DNA from: an uncultured Pelagibacteraceae bacterium
GTDB lineage: Bacteria; Pseudomonadota; Alphaproteobacteria; Pelagibacterales; Pelagibacteraceae
Assembly: GCA_902625825.1 (NCBI GenBank)
Contig: CACOCL010000008.1
Location: 1 to 35,510 of the forward strand
Direction: 5' to 3'
DNA length: 35,510 nt
The notes under the pieces were generated by a model that was not told the DNA's origin, did not search any database, and saw only the letters and a list, made by a program, of their open reading frames with translations. Shown piece after piece: positions 24,819 to 32,617 of the stretch. Both the position numbers and the translations under genes were made by a program. Each line of letters begins with the position of its first letter. The first letter of the stretch is position 1.

Positions 24819-25229
24819 ATGGCAAAGAAAAAAGGTAAAAAAATAGCTAAAGTAAAAGAAATCAAAGGTCAACTAGGAAAAAAAAAAGAAACAGCCAGAG
24901 AAAAAATGATTGGTCAGTCTATCGGTTATCGATATGACGTTAACCTTTTACCGGATTACAATAAGATTACACCATTCCTAAAAAAATATATTGAAGCAAT
25001 GGGCTGGGATGATCTTAATTGGTTAGAGGATGTTCATATGGGATACGAAGAAGATAGACCAGCAGTTTTTTGTAGAAATGCTAATGGTTGGGTAACAATT
25101 CCTAAAACTATCAAATTGCCAAATAACCAACAAGACAGAGATATGATAGCAAGAGAACTTTTAGTTAAATTTCAAATGTCTCCAAAACATCCTCTTGTTG
25201 ATTTGAAAAAAGCTTACTTAAAATTTTAA
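24819..25229 (+). CDS. Hypothetical protein with basic N-terminal tail
   Basis: 136 aa, nine bases after the MgsC-like gene and so almost certainly co-transcribed. The first 28 residues are rich in lysine (MAKKKGKKIAKVKEIKG, KKKETAREK), echoing the tail of the preceding protein. The remaining roughly 105 residues are soluble and acidic to neutral. Recognisable features are LLPDYNKITPFLKKYIEA, MGWDDLNWLEDVHMGYEED and a short ARELLVKFQMSPKHP. No signal peptide, membrane segment or cysteine cluster is present (one Cys). I do not recognise the family. Context suggests an accessory or assembly factor of the synthase complex, but nothing in the sequence proves it. The 123 bases after it, before amt, contain a predicted promoter. 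Confidence 0.78.
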   Translation: MAKKKGKKIAKVKEIKGQLGKKKETAREKMIGQSIGYRYDVNLLPDYNKITPFLKKYIEAMGWDDLNWLEDVHMGYEEDRPAVFCRNANGWVTIPKTIKLPNNQQDRDMIARELLVKFQMSPKHPLVDLKKAYLKF

Positions 25230-25297
25230 ATCACAATCTTAAGTTGATTCTAATTTAAAACTTACCGCCATTACTAGGTTTTAGCACATTCTTTTAT

Positions 25298-25326
25298 TTG
25301 TCACTTCTTTTAAAATTTTATAGGAT
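25298..25326 (+). promoter_or_regulatory. Predicted sigma-70 promoter of the amt gene
   Basis: TTGTCA (25298-25303) and TAGGAT (25321-25326) are separated by exactly 17 bases. The -35 matches consensus at five of six positions and the -10 at four of six. A start near 25333 would give a leader of about 20 bases holding the SD GGAGAGAGAC. The gap before this promoter (25230-25297) shows no terminator hairpin, so read-through from the upstream genes also seems possible. Confidence 0.45.
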
Positions 25327-25352
25327 TTTGAAAACTAATATGGAGAGAGACT

Positions 25353-26753
25353 ATGACTGATCAGTTAGCTGCTCTTACAACCATATTTACAGAATTTTAC
25401 TACTGGGTAACAGTGGTATTAATGTTTTTAATACACGTTGGGTTCTGTATGTATGAGGTTGGAGCATCTCGTTACAAACACCATCAACATACTCTTATGA
25501 AAAACACGATGCTGATACCGCTGGTAACAGTGACTTGGTTTTTGTTTGGTTGGTGGATTTATTGGGCTTTTCCGACAGGACCTGGATTAGCACCATCAAT
25601 AATGAATGAAAGTTCTGCTCTAATTACCGATGACTCGGCATTTAGTTCAGTTTACTATAAAGCAACAAGTGAGTTAATGGCAATAAACTTGGGAGACCAT
25701 ATTTCTGGTGTTTTCTGGGCTGCATTTCTATTATTCTCATGGACTGCTGCATCAATCGTTTCAGGAGCAATAATTGAAAGAATAACTACTTTTGCATTTG
25801 GTATTTTAGCTATTGCAATTGGATCTGTGTTCTGGGTAATTGACGCTGCTTGGGGCTGGCACTTTGATGGTTGGATGTTAAAACTTTTAGGATACCATGA
25901 TGCTTATGCATCAGGAGTAATTCACGCAATTGCAGGTGGATTTGCTTTAGGTGTTCTTATGGTTTTAGGACCAAGAATTGGAAAATTTTCATCTAGCGGT
26001 GAACCAAGAAACATTGGACCAAGAAATCCTTGGTTAGTAACTATAGGATTGTTTTTAATCTATACAGGTTTCTGGGGTTTCTACGCAGCATGTAATATAC
26101 CAATCTTTGATCTTGGACCTGAATATGGTATGGAAGGCATATCTTATTGGACAGCAACTAACATATACGTAACCCCTACTACACTAAGTGGTATTACTTT
26201 TAACTTCTTGATGTCACTATCAGGTGGATTATTAGCCGGTTATTGGATTGCAAAAGGCGATCCTTTCTGGACATACTCAAGTGGACTAGCAGGTATCATA
26301 TGTGCTTCAGCTGGAAATGATTTATATCATCCAATTCAAGCAATGATTATTGGTATGATCGGTGTTGTAATTTCATACAAACTACATTATTGGGTTGAAC
26401 GTAAGTTCAAAATTGATGATGCAGTTGGTGCAGTTGCGGTACATGGTTATGCTGGATTTATTGGTCTAGTAATATGTGGTTTTGTTCTTAATGGTTATCC
26501 ATCATCTGGATATAGTGTTGGTGCTATGTGGGACGGAACAACTTATGCTACAATTAACCCATTAGGACAATTCCTAGGAGCATTAATTATGTTCGTAGTT
26601 CTTGGACTAATACCAGGTTATGTAATTGCAAAAGTTCTTCATGGAATGGGTAAATTAAGAATACCTCGTGATGTGGAGATTGCAGGACTTGACTATGAAA
26701 TAATGGAAACTGCTAAAAAAGACGAAAGAGCTGTTTCGTCTGCAACCAGGTAA
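25353..26753 (+). CDS. amt: Ammonium/methylammonium transporter, Amt family, divergent
   Basis: 466 aa with about eleven membrane segments. The pore twin histidines are present: His191 in SGVIHAIAGG, with Asp183 eight residues before it as in AmtB, and His364 in AVAVHGYAGFIGL. Also present are the AASIVSGAIIERITTFAF and LDYEIMETAKKDE signatures; the latter is the usual cytosolic C-terminal tail that GlnK contacts. Several usual blocks are altered: the region of the AmtB TNTAAAAG motif reads TPTTLSGITF. An unusual extracellular insertion (about residues 75-112) follows helix 2. It lies among amine-handling genes, so methylammonium or another amine is as likely a substrate as ammonium. Strong SD (GGAGAGAGAC). 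Confidence 0.88.
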   Translation: MTDQLAALTTIFTEFYYWVTVVLMFLIHVGFCMYEVGASRYKHHQHTLMKNTMLIPLVTVTWFLFGWWIYWAFPTGPGLAPSIMNESSALITDDSAFSSVYYKATSELMAINLGDHISGVFWAAFLLFSWTAASIVSGAIIERITTFAFGILAIAIGSVFWVIDAAWGWHFDGWMLKLLGYHDAYASGVIHAIAGGFALGVLMVLGPRIGKFSSSGEPRNIGPRNPWLVTIGLFLIYTGFWGFYAACNIPIFDLGPEYGMEGISYWTATNIYVTPTTLSGITFNFLMSLSGGLLAGYWIAKGDPFWTYSSGLAGIICASAGNDLYHPIQAMIIGMIGVVISYKLHYWVERKFKIDDAVGAVAVHGYAGFIGLVICGFVLNGYPSSGYSVGAMWDGTTYATINPLGQFLGALIMFVVLGLIPGYVIAKVLHGMGKLRIPRDVEIAGLDYEIMETAKKDERAVSSATR

Positions 26754-26765
26754 AGGAGAAACAAT

Positions 26766-26996
26766 ATGGCAACAGTCACAAATTGGATCGATCACCTGAA
26801 CAAACCTGCAGAAGAAGTTGTAGGTGCTGTTTATCCTGGTGCTGGATCCTCAGAAGGATTGCTAGTAATCTTAGCAATTATTTTATGGGTTGGTTGGCAT
26901 GTTTTAACTGCAAGGTCTGAAAGTGATGAGCTTGATAGACTTTCTAGAAAAAGACATGGTCCAAATGATCATAAAAGTAATATTACCGACTGGTAA
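26766..26996 (+). CDS. Small single-pass membrane protein following amt
   Basis: 76 aa with a good SD (AAAGGAGAAAC) 12 bases after the amt stop. An N-terminal soluble stretch (MATVTNWIDHLNKPAEEVVG) is followed by one membrane helix (GLLVILAIILWVGWHVLTA) and a charged tail containing SESDELDRLSRKRHGPND. I do not recognise the family. Tight linkage to amt and the terminator right after it make it the last gene of the amt unit; a small auxiliary subunit of the transporter is a reasonable guess only. Confidence 0.75.
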   Translation: MATVTNWIDHLNKPAEEVVGAVYPGAGSSEGLLVILAIILWVGWHVLTARSESDELDRLSRKRHGPNDHKSNITDW

Positions 26997-27012
26997 TTAG
27001 ATAATAAAATTT

Positions 27013-27045
27013 GGGCGCTGCATTTGTGCGGCGCCCTTTTTTTTT
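27013..27045 (+). terminator. Strong intrinsic terminator after the amt unit
   Basis: A 10-bp GC-rich stem (27013-27022 pairing with 27027-27036, one G-T wobble) with a four-base TTTG loop is followed by nine T residues (27037-27045). It starts 17 bases after the stop of the 76-aa membrane protein. The stem GGGCGCTGCA is one of the most GC-rich runs in the window. It separates the first amine module from the second. Confidence 0.93.
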
Positions 27046-27058
27046 ATATATTATATAT

Positions 27059-27217
27059 ATGTCGGAAAATAATAATAATAATGAAGAACTTAGACCAAGT
27101 AAGATGAGAGGTGTTGCTTTTCCAAAAGCAAAATACGGAGTCTTTGCCGCAATCATCATTATTGTAATAGTTAATGCCATTTACTATAAAGACTTTTTAA
27201 TATCTTTAATAAAGTAA
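27059..27217 (+). CDS. Small single-pass membrane protein ahead of mgsA
   Basis: 52 aa from the ATG at 27059. A longer frame from 27011 would begin within the terminator hairpin and is rejected. The N-terminus is polar and asparagine-rich (MSENNNNNEELRPSKMRG), followed by a basic patch, one membrane helix (YGVFAAIIIIVIVNAIYY) and a short tail. No SD is obvious. It lies eight bases before the next gene and opens the second synthase operon. Function unknown; family not recognised. Confidence 0.6.
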   Translation: MSENNNNNEELRPSKMRGVAFPKAKYGVFAAIIIIVIVNAIYYKDFLISLIK

Positions 27218-27225
27218 AATAAATC

Positions 27226-28107
27226 ATGTGTGGAATAGTTGGAATTTATTTAAAAAACGAAAAATTGAAAAACTCGCTTGGATCTCTACTTTCTAAGATG
27301 TTAATCAATATGGGATCTCGAGGACCTGATAGTGCAGGATTTGCGATTTACAAAAAAGAGGAGAAAGATAAATTTAAATACTCTTTATGTATAAATAGTT
27401 TGAATTATGAAGATTTTGAAAAAAAAATTAAAAAATATGTAGATGCTGATTTAGAAAAAAATTCAGATCACGTAATTCTAAAAACGTTAACAAAACCAAA
27501 CAAAATGTTAGATATTCTTAAAAATAATTTTAAAGATGTATCTTTAGTAGGTTATGGAAAATCAATTGAAATATTTAAACAAATTGGAGATCCTAGAGAT
27601 GTCGTAAAAAAGTTTAAACTTGATGATTATTTTGGTTCCCACGCTATCGGTCATACTAGAATGGCAACAGAAAGTGCAATAACAACTGACGGTTCACACC
27701 CCTATTCTACTGGTGAAGATGAGTGTTTGGTTCATAACGGCTCTTTATCAAATCATAACAATCTTAGAAGAAAGTTAAAAAAGGATGGAGTTAATTTTGA
27801 CTCAGAAAATGATACTGAAGTAGCAGCTGGATATATCTCAAACAATCTTTCTAATAAGAAGAGTTTAAAGGAAACACTCAAAGATAGTCTAAAAGATTTA
27901 GATGGTTTTTATACTTTTATTACAGGCACAAAAGATGGTTTTGCAGTTTTAAGGGACGAAATTGCTTGTAAACCAGCTGTAATTGCTGAAACAGATGATT
28001 ATGTAGCTATTGCATCTGAATTTCAAGCCATGGCACATCTTCCTGAGGTAAATAATGCGAAAATTTTTGAACCAGAACCGGGTGTAGTTTATTCTTGGGG
28101 TAATTAA
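27226..28107 (+). CDS. mgsA: N-methylglutamate synthase subunit A, class II amidotransferase
   Basis: 293 aa beginning MCGIVGIYLKNEK with the catalytic Cys2. Further class II amidotransferase motifs are SRGPDSAGFAIYK, HAIGHTRMATES, CLVHNGSLSNHNNLRR and DSENDTEVAAGYI. It is clearly paralogous to the gene at 21612 but differs throughout. Gene order amidotransferase, GXGXG protein, FMN synthase, GS-like ligase (27226-31475) is the GlxBCD-GlnT arrangement, equal to mgsABC-gmaS in methylamine-using Proteobacteria. MgsA is thought to release methylamine from gamma-glutamylmethylamide. Annotation pipelines often call it glutamine amidotransferase or GlxB. Confidence 0.85.
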   Translation: MCGIVGIYLKNEKLKNSLGSLLSKMLINMGSRGPDSAGFAIYKKEEKDKFKYSLCINSLNYEDFEKKIKKYVDADLEKNSDHVILKTLTKPNKMLDILKNNFKDVSLVGYGKSIEIFKQIGDPRDVVKKFKLDDYFGSHAIGHTRMATESAITTDGSHPYSTGEDECLVHNGSLSNHNNLRRKLKKDGVNFDSENDTEVAAGYISNNLSNKKSLKETLKDSLKDLDGFYTFITGTKDGFAVLRDEIACKPAVIAETDDYVAIASEFQAMAHLPEVNNAKIFEPEPGVVYSWGN

Positions 28108-28784
28108 TGGAACTAGACTTAAAAAAATTAGAGCTAAGAAATGTAAACGATAAACTACAAAATCTCGATAGAAAAACTAATGAGAGAGATTTCACAATTA
28201 TCAATCCTGAAGGAAACCATGCAATCTGCGCAGGATTAGATAAAGAAATGAATGTAACAATTAAAGGTCATGTTGGTTATTATTGTGCAGGAATGAATAA
28301 GAAGGCAACTATTACAGTTGAGGGAAATGTTGGAACAGGGGTGGCTGAAAATATGATGTCAGGAAAAGTTCATGTTAAAGGAAATGCCTCTCAATCTGCT
28401 GGTGCAACAGCACATGGAGGTCTTTTAATAATCGATGGAGATGCTAGCTCAAGATGTGGGATATCAATGAAAGGTGCAGATATTATTGTAAAAGGTTCTG
28501 TTGGTCATATGTCAGGTTTCATGTCACAATCTGGTAATCTTATAGTTTGCGGAGATGCTGGTGAGGCATTAGGAGACAGTTTATACGAAACAAATATCTA
28601 TATTAAAGGAAATGTAAAATCTCTGGGTGCAGATTGCATTGAAAAAAAAATGGATAAAAAACATATCAATAAATTAAAAAAATTTTTAAAAGATGCAGAA
28701 ATAAAAAACCATAAAGCAGAAAGCTTCAAAAGATACGGTTCAGCTAGAAAATTATATAATTTTAAAATAGATAACAATTATTAA
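28107..28784 (+). CDS. mgsB: N-methylglutamate synthase subunit B, GXGXG domain
   Basis: A 225-aa GXGXG beta-helix protein, one-base TAATG overlap with the previous gene. Repeats are visible as GHVGYYCAGMNKKATITVEG, VGTGVAENMMSGKVHVKG, ASQSAGATAHGGLLIIDG, SSRCGISMKGADIIVKG and VGHMSGFMSQSGNLIVCG. It is the structural bridge between amidotransferase and synthase subunits in the split enzyme. It lacks most of the roughly 60-residue N-terminal extension found in the paralogue at 22544. Confidence 0.86.
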   Translation: MELDLKKLELRNVNDKLQNLDRKTNERDFTIINPEGNHAICAGLDKEMNVTIKGHVGYYCAGMNKKATITVEGNVGTGVAENMMSGKVHVKGNASQSAGATAHGGLLIIDGDASSRCGISMKGADIIVKGSVGHMSGFMSQSGNLIVCGDAGEALGDSLYETNIYIKGNVKSLGADCIEKKMDKKHINKLKKFLKDAEIKNHKAESFKRYGSARKLYNFKIDNNY

Positions 28785-28786
28785 TA

Positions 28787-30115
28787 ATGAAAAAAAATAA
28801 TAAAACTCATCCTAGACAATCTTGGACTTTCGATGAGTACACAAATTCTGAAATTAGAAGGGCAGCAGCCACAGGTATATATGATATTAGGGGTGGAGGA
28901 TCAAAAAGAAAGCTTCCCCATTTTGACGATTTACTATTTTTAGGAGCTTCAATGTCAAGGTATCCTCTGGAAGGTTACAGAGAGAAGTGTACAACAAATG
29001 TTACATTGGGAACTAGGTACGCAAAAAAACCATTAGAACTCGAAATACCAATTACTATTGCTGGAATGAGTTTTGGAGCATTGTCTGGTGCAGCTAAGGA
29101 AGCCTTGGGAAGAGGTGCAAGTGCAGCTGGTACATCAACAACTACAGGTGATGGTGGCATGACGCCTGAAGAGAGAGGACAATCAAAATATTTAGTTTAT
29201 CAGCTGCTTCCATCAAGATATGGAATGAATCCTGATGATTTAAGAAAAGCAGATGCAATAGAGGTAGTTATAGGACAAGGTGCTAAACCTGGCGGTGGAG
29301 GAATGTTATTAGGTCAGAAAATTAATGATCGTGTTGCAAAAATGAGAACTTTACCTAAAGGAGTTGATCAAAGATCAGCGTGTCGACATCCCGACTGGAC
29401 TGGTCCGGACGATCTTAAAATAAAAATTTTAGAATTAAGAGAGATAACCAAGTGGCAAGTGCCTATTTTTATCAAAATTGCAGGGGCAAGACCTTATTAT
29501 GATACAGCTTTAGCTGTAAAGGCTGGTGCTGATGTGGTTGTTCTTGATGGAATGCAAGGTGGAACTGCAGCTACTCAGGAAGTATTCATTGAAAATGTGG
29601 GACAACCTACTTTAGCATGTATAAGACCTGCGGTTGATGCTCTTCAAGATCTAGATGTTCATAGAAAAGTACAATTAGTAATTTCTGGTGGAATAAGAAA
29701 TGGAGCTGATGTTGCAAAAGCTCTTGCATTAGGTGCTGATGCAGTTTCAATTGGGAGTGCTGCTATGATTGCTATAGGAGATAATGATCCTAAATGGGAA
29801 AATGATTATAAAAAACTTGGTACTACTGCTGGAGCATATGATGATTGGCATGAAGGGAATGATCCTGCGGGAATTTCTACTCAAAACCCAAAATTAATGA
29901 AAAGATTAGATCCTAAAAAAGCGGGGAAAAAGCTTACTAATTATTTGAAAGTTATGACTTTAGAAGCTCAAACGCTCGCTAGAGCATGTGGTAAAAATAG
30001 TTTACACAATTTAGAACCTGAAGATTTGTGTGCTTTAACTGTAGAGGCTGCAGCTATGGCAAGGGTTCCGCTTGCTGGAAGCAATTGGATACCGGGAATA
30101 AAAGAAAAAAAATGA
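28787..30115 (+). CDS. mgsC: N-methylglutamate synthase subunit C, FMN domain lacking FeS cysteines
   Basis: 442 aa with the FMN TIM-barrel of glutamate synthase: IAGMSFGALSGAAKEALGRG, TTTGDGGMTPEERG, VVIGQGAKPGGGGMLLGQK, DGMQGGTAATQE and VISGGIRNGADVAKALALGADAVSIG. In the segment where glutamate synthases carry three cysteines for a [3Fe-4S] cluster this protein reads AYDDWHEGNDPAGISTQ and has none, in contrast to its paralogue at 23398. I recall this cysteine-free form from GlxD/MgsC-type proteins of other methylamine users. It would make N-methylglutamate from 2-oxoglutarate and methylamine. Two bases separate it from mgsB; 34 bases to gmaS. Confidence 0.87.
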   Translation: MKKNNKTHPRQSWTFDEYTNSEIRRAAATGIYDIRGGGSKRKLPHFDDLLFLGASMSRYPLEGYREKCTTNVTLGTRYAKKPLELEIPITIAGMSFGALSGAAKEALGRGASAAGTSTTTGDGGMTPEERGQSKYLVYQLLPSRYGMNPDDLRKADAIEVVIGQGAKPGGGGMLLGQKINDRVAKMRTLPKGVDQRSACRHPDWTGPDDLKIKILELREITKWQVPIFIKIAGARPYYDTALAVKAGADVVVLDGMQGGTAATQEVFIENVGQPTLACIRPAVDALQDLDVHRKVQLVISGGIRNGADVAKALALGADAVSIGSAAMIAIGDNDPKWENDYKKLGTTAGAYDDWHEGNDPAGISTQNPKLMKRLDPKKAGKKLTNYLKVMTLEAQTLARACGKNSLHNLEPEDLCALTVEAAAMARVPLAGSNWIPGIKEKK

Positions 30116-30149
30116 TTGCTAGGCATCTTTTAAATAATTAAGATTAAAT

Positions 30150-31475
30150 ATGCCAAAAAACTTATCTCAAATAGCAAAGTCGAAAAAGATAAAATACTTT
30201 CTTATAAGCTTTGTAGACTTATTTGGTGTTTTAAGATCTAAGCTCGTACCAGCTCAGGCAATAAGTGAAATGCAAAGAAATGGTGCTGGTTTTGCTGGTT
30301 TTGCAACTTGGTTAGATATGACACCAGCTGATAGTGATATGTTTGGTGTGCCAGATCCAAACAGTTTAATTCAATTACCTTGGAATAAAGAAATAGGTTG
30401 GTTAGCATCAGATTTATATATGGATGGAAAACCTGTAAAAGCATCTCCAAGAATTATGCTAAAAGAACAAATTAAAAAATTATCACAAAAAAAATTACAA
30501 ATGAAATCAGGTGTTGAATGTGAATATTTTTTAATTTCTGATGATGGATCTTCAATCGCTGATCCAAGAGATATACAGTCAAAACCTTGTTATGATCAAT
30601 CTGCTTTAATGAGAAGATATAATTTAATAAAAGAAATTTGTGACAGTATGCTTCAATTAGGATGGAAACCATACCAAAATGATCATGAAGACGCTAATGG
30701 CCAATTCGAAATGAATTGGGATTATTCTGACTGCTTAACAACAGCAGATCGACATGTTTTTTTTAAATTTATGGTAAAAAGTTTAGCAGAAAAACATAGC
30801 TTGAGAGCTACCTTCATGCCAAAACCTTTTCACAATCTAACTGGAAATGGGTGTCATGCTCATGTCTCTGTATGGAATGGAAAAAATAATAAATTTTTAG
30901 ATAAAAAAGATAAATTAGGTTTAAGTAAATTGGCTTATAATTTTCTTGGCGGAATAATGAAAAATGCTCAGGCACTATCTGCATTTTTTAATCCAAGCAT
31001 CAATAGTTATAGAAGAATCAATGCTCCTCCAACTAAATCAGGCGCAACATGGTCTCCAAGTAGTATTTCATATACAGGAAATAACAGAACGCACATGATT
31101 AGAATTCCTGATCAAGGTAGATTTGAGTTAAGATTAATGGATGGTTCAGCTAATCCATACTTACTTCAATCCGGAATAATTGCTGCTGGCCTAGAGGGTA
31201 TAAATAAAAAAATTAATCCTGGCAAACCATTGCACTGCAACATGTATACAGATTATAAAAAATATCCAAATTTAAAAAAACTTCCTAATGATGTGAACCA
31301 AGCAATTAAAATGCTTGAAAATAGCAAATCACTTACAGATGCTTTCGGAAAAGATGTAATACAAAGCTACATAAAACTTAAAAAACAAGAAATTAGAAAT
31401 TTTAATAATAAAGAAAAATTCAACAAAAAAAGACCTGTTACTCAGTGGGAAAAAGATAATACTTTAGATTGTTAA
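30150..31475 (+). CDS. gmaS: Gamma-glutamylmethylamide synthetase (GlnT-type GS)
   Basis: 441 aa, the expected length for GMAS, which joins glutamate and methylamine using ATP. GS active-site blocks are SGVECEYFL (Glu123, Glu125), NDHEDANGQFEMNW (Glu180, Glu187), MPKPFHNLTGNGCHAHVS (His236), NSYRRINAP and GRFELRLMDGSANPYL. The N-terminal KLVPAQAI, AGFAGFATWLDMTPADSDM and the C-terminal TQWEKDNTLDC are typical of characterised GMAS/GlnT proteins as I remember them. It follows mgsABC in the standard order. It is followed after one base by a PLP enzyme gene. Glutamine synthetase activity cannot be excluded from sequence alone. Confidence 0.88.
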   Translation: MPKNLSQIAKSKKIKYFLISFVDLFGVLRSKLVPAQAISEMQRNGAGFAGFATWLDMTPADSDMFGVPDPNSLIQLPWNKEIGWLASDLYMDGKPVKASPRIMLKEQIKKLSQKKLQMKSGVECEYFLISDDGSSIADPRDIQSKPCYDQSALMRRYNLIKEICDSMLQLGWKPYQNDHEDANGQFEMNWDYSDCLTTADRHVFFKFMVKSLAEKHSLRATFMPKPFHNLTGNGCHAHVSVWNGKNNKFLDKKDKLGLSKLAYNFLGGIMKNAQALSAFFNPSINSYRRINAPPTKSGATWSPSSISYTGNNRTHMIRIPDQGRFELRLMDGSANPYLLQSGIIAAGLEGINKKINPGKPLHCNMYTDYKKYPNLKKLPNDVNQAIKMLENSKSLTDAFGKDVIQSYIKLKKQEIRNFNNKEKFNKKRPVTQWEKDNTLDC

Positions 31476-31476
31476 A

Positions 31477-32610
31477 GTGAAAAGCTTAAAAGATCTTAAA
31501 AGCTGGAGATATAAAAAATTATTAAAGAATAATCATTACAATTTTAAAAGAAGTTATGTTTTAAAATATCTTCCTTCTGCATTAATCACTAATGCCTATA
31601 AAACAGTATCTAGTTGGAAAAATTATAAGTCAACACCTCTATTATCACTTGATAAATTGAAAGAAAATTTAAATTTGAATAATATATTTTATAAAGATGA
31701 GTCTAAAAGATTTCATTTAAAGTCTTTTAAAGCTTTGGGTGGGGCATACGCCGTGGAGAGAATATCTAAAGGAAAAAAGAATATTGTTATTTCATCAGCA
31801 ACTGCTGGTAATCATGGCCGGTCTGTTGCCTGGGGTGCAAAAAGATTAAATCTAAAATGTAAGATTTTTGTAAGTCAGTATGTAAGTCAAACAAGAGTCG
31901 GTGAAATAGAAAAATTCGGGGCTGAGGTAATAAGAGTTAAAGGAAATTATGAAAACTCATTAGAGGAATGCAAAAGACTCTCAAAAAAAAATAATTGGCA
32001 AATTGTTCAGGACGTTTCTACCAAGAACTATAAACATATTCCTCAACTTACTATGGCTGGTTATTCCATTATGATTAAAGAAATATCTAAACAAACAAGT
32101 CATTACATAACCCACATATTTGTTCAAGCTGGCGTTGGAGGATTGGCAGCTGGTGTAGTTGCTGGGGTAGCAAAATATTTTAAAAGAATTCCAAAAATAA
32201 TCGTTGTTGAACCTGATAGAGCGGATTGTGTACTTCAGAGTGTAAAAGCTAATAAATTAAAAAAAATAAGAATAAAACAAGAAAGTATAATGGGTGGAAT
32301 GTCATGTAATGAAATGTCACTTGTCCCATGGCAAATATTAAAAAAAACTTCTAACTATTGTGTGTCTGTTGCTGACAATAATGTTGCAAAAACTACAGCG
32401 ATGTTAAGAGATAGAAAATTGAGCAAACGTTCAATAATAGGAGGTGAATGTGCAACTCCTGGGGTAATTGCTCTTATAGGTTTAGCTAACAATCGTAAAG
32501 CGAGAAAATCATTAAATTTGAGGGAGGATTCAAACATTCTTGTCATTGGATGCGAAGGAAATGCAGATGTTAAACTTTATAAACAGCTGCTATCAAAAGG
32601 GAGAAAATAA
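31477..32610 (+). CDS. PLP-dependent ammonia-lyase, diaminopropionate/threonine dehydratase-like
   Basis: A 377-aa fold-type II PLP enzyme with a GTG start one base after the gmaS stop. The PLP lysine is Lys85 in HLKSFKALGGAYAV. Further motifs are SSATAGNHGRSVAWGAKRL (phosphate/substrate loop), VQAGVGGLAAGVV (glycine-rich PLP phosphate site) and ESIMGGMSCNEMSL. The combination F-K-x-L-G-G-x-Y-A and the GNHGR-VAW run is characteristic of diaminopropionate ammonia-lyase (DpaL) and related eliminases rather than of biosynthetic threonine dehydratase. The substrate is uncertain: diaminopropionate, a serine/threonine-type or hydroxy-amino acid. Its presence in the gmaS unit suggests release of ammonia from an amino acid. 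Confidence 0.75.
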   Translation: MKSLKDLKSWRYKKLLKNNHYNFKRSYVLKYLPSALITNAYKTVSSWKNYKSTPLLSLDKLKENLNLNNIFYKDESKRFHLKSFKALGGAYAVERISKGKKNIVISSATAGNHGRSVAWGAKRLNLKCKIFVSQYVSQTRVGEIEKFGAEVIRVKGNYENSLEECKRLSKKNNWQIVQDVSTKNYKHIPQLTMAGYSIMIKEISKQTSHYITHIFVQAGVGGLAAGVVAGVAKYFKRIPKIIVVEPDRADCVLQSVKANKLKKIRIKQESIMGGMSCNEMSLVPWQILKKTSNYCVSVADNNVAKTTAMLRDRKLSKRSIIGGECATPGVIALIGLANNRKARKSLNLREDSNILVIGCEGNADVKLYKQLLSKGRK

Positions 32611-32617
32611 TATTTAT

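Noticed and set aside
27011-27058. Upstream extension of the 52-aa protein
   Set aside because: It would begin with a TTG inside the GC-rich terminator stem and translate the hairpin; the ATG at 27059 is preferred.
32540-32617. 26-residue N-terminal extension of the photolyase
   Set aside because: It needs a TTG start within the preceding gene; the ATG at 32618 opens directly into the antenna-domain sequence.
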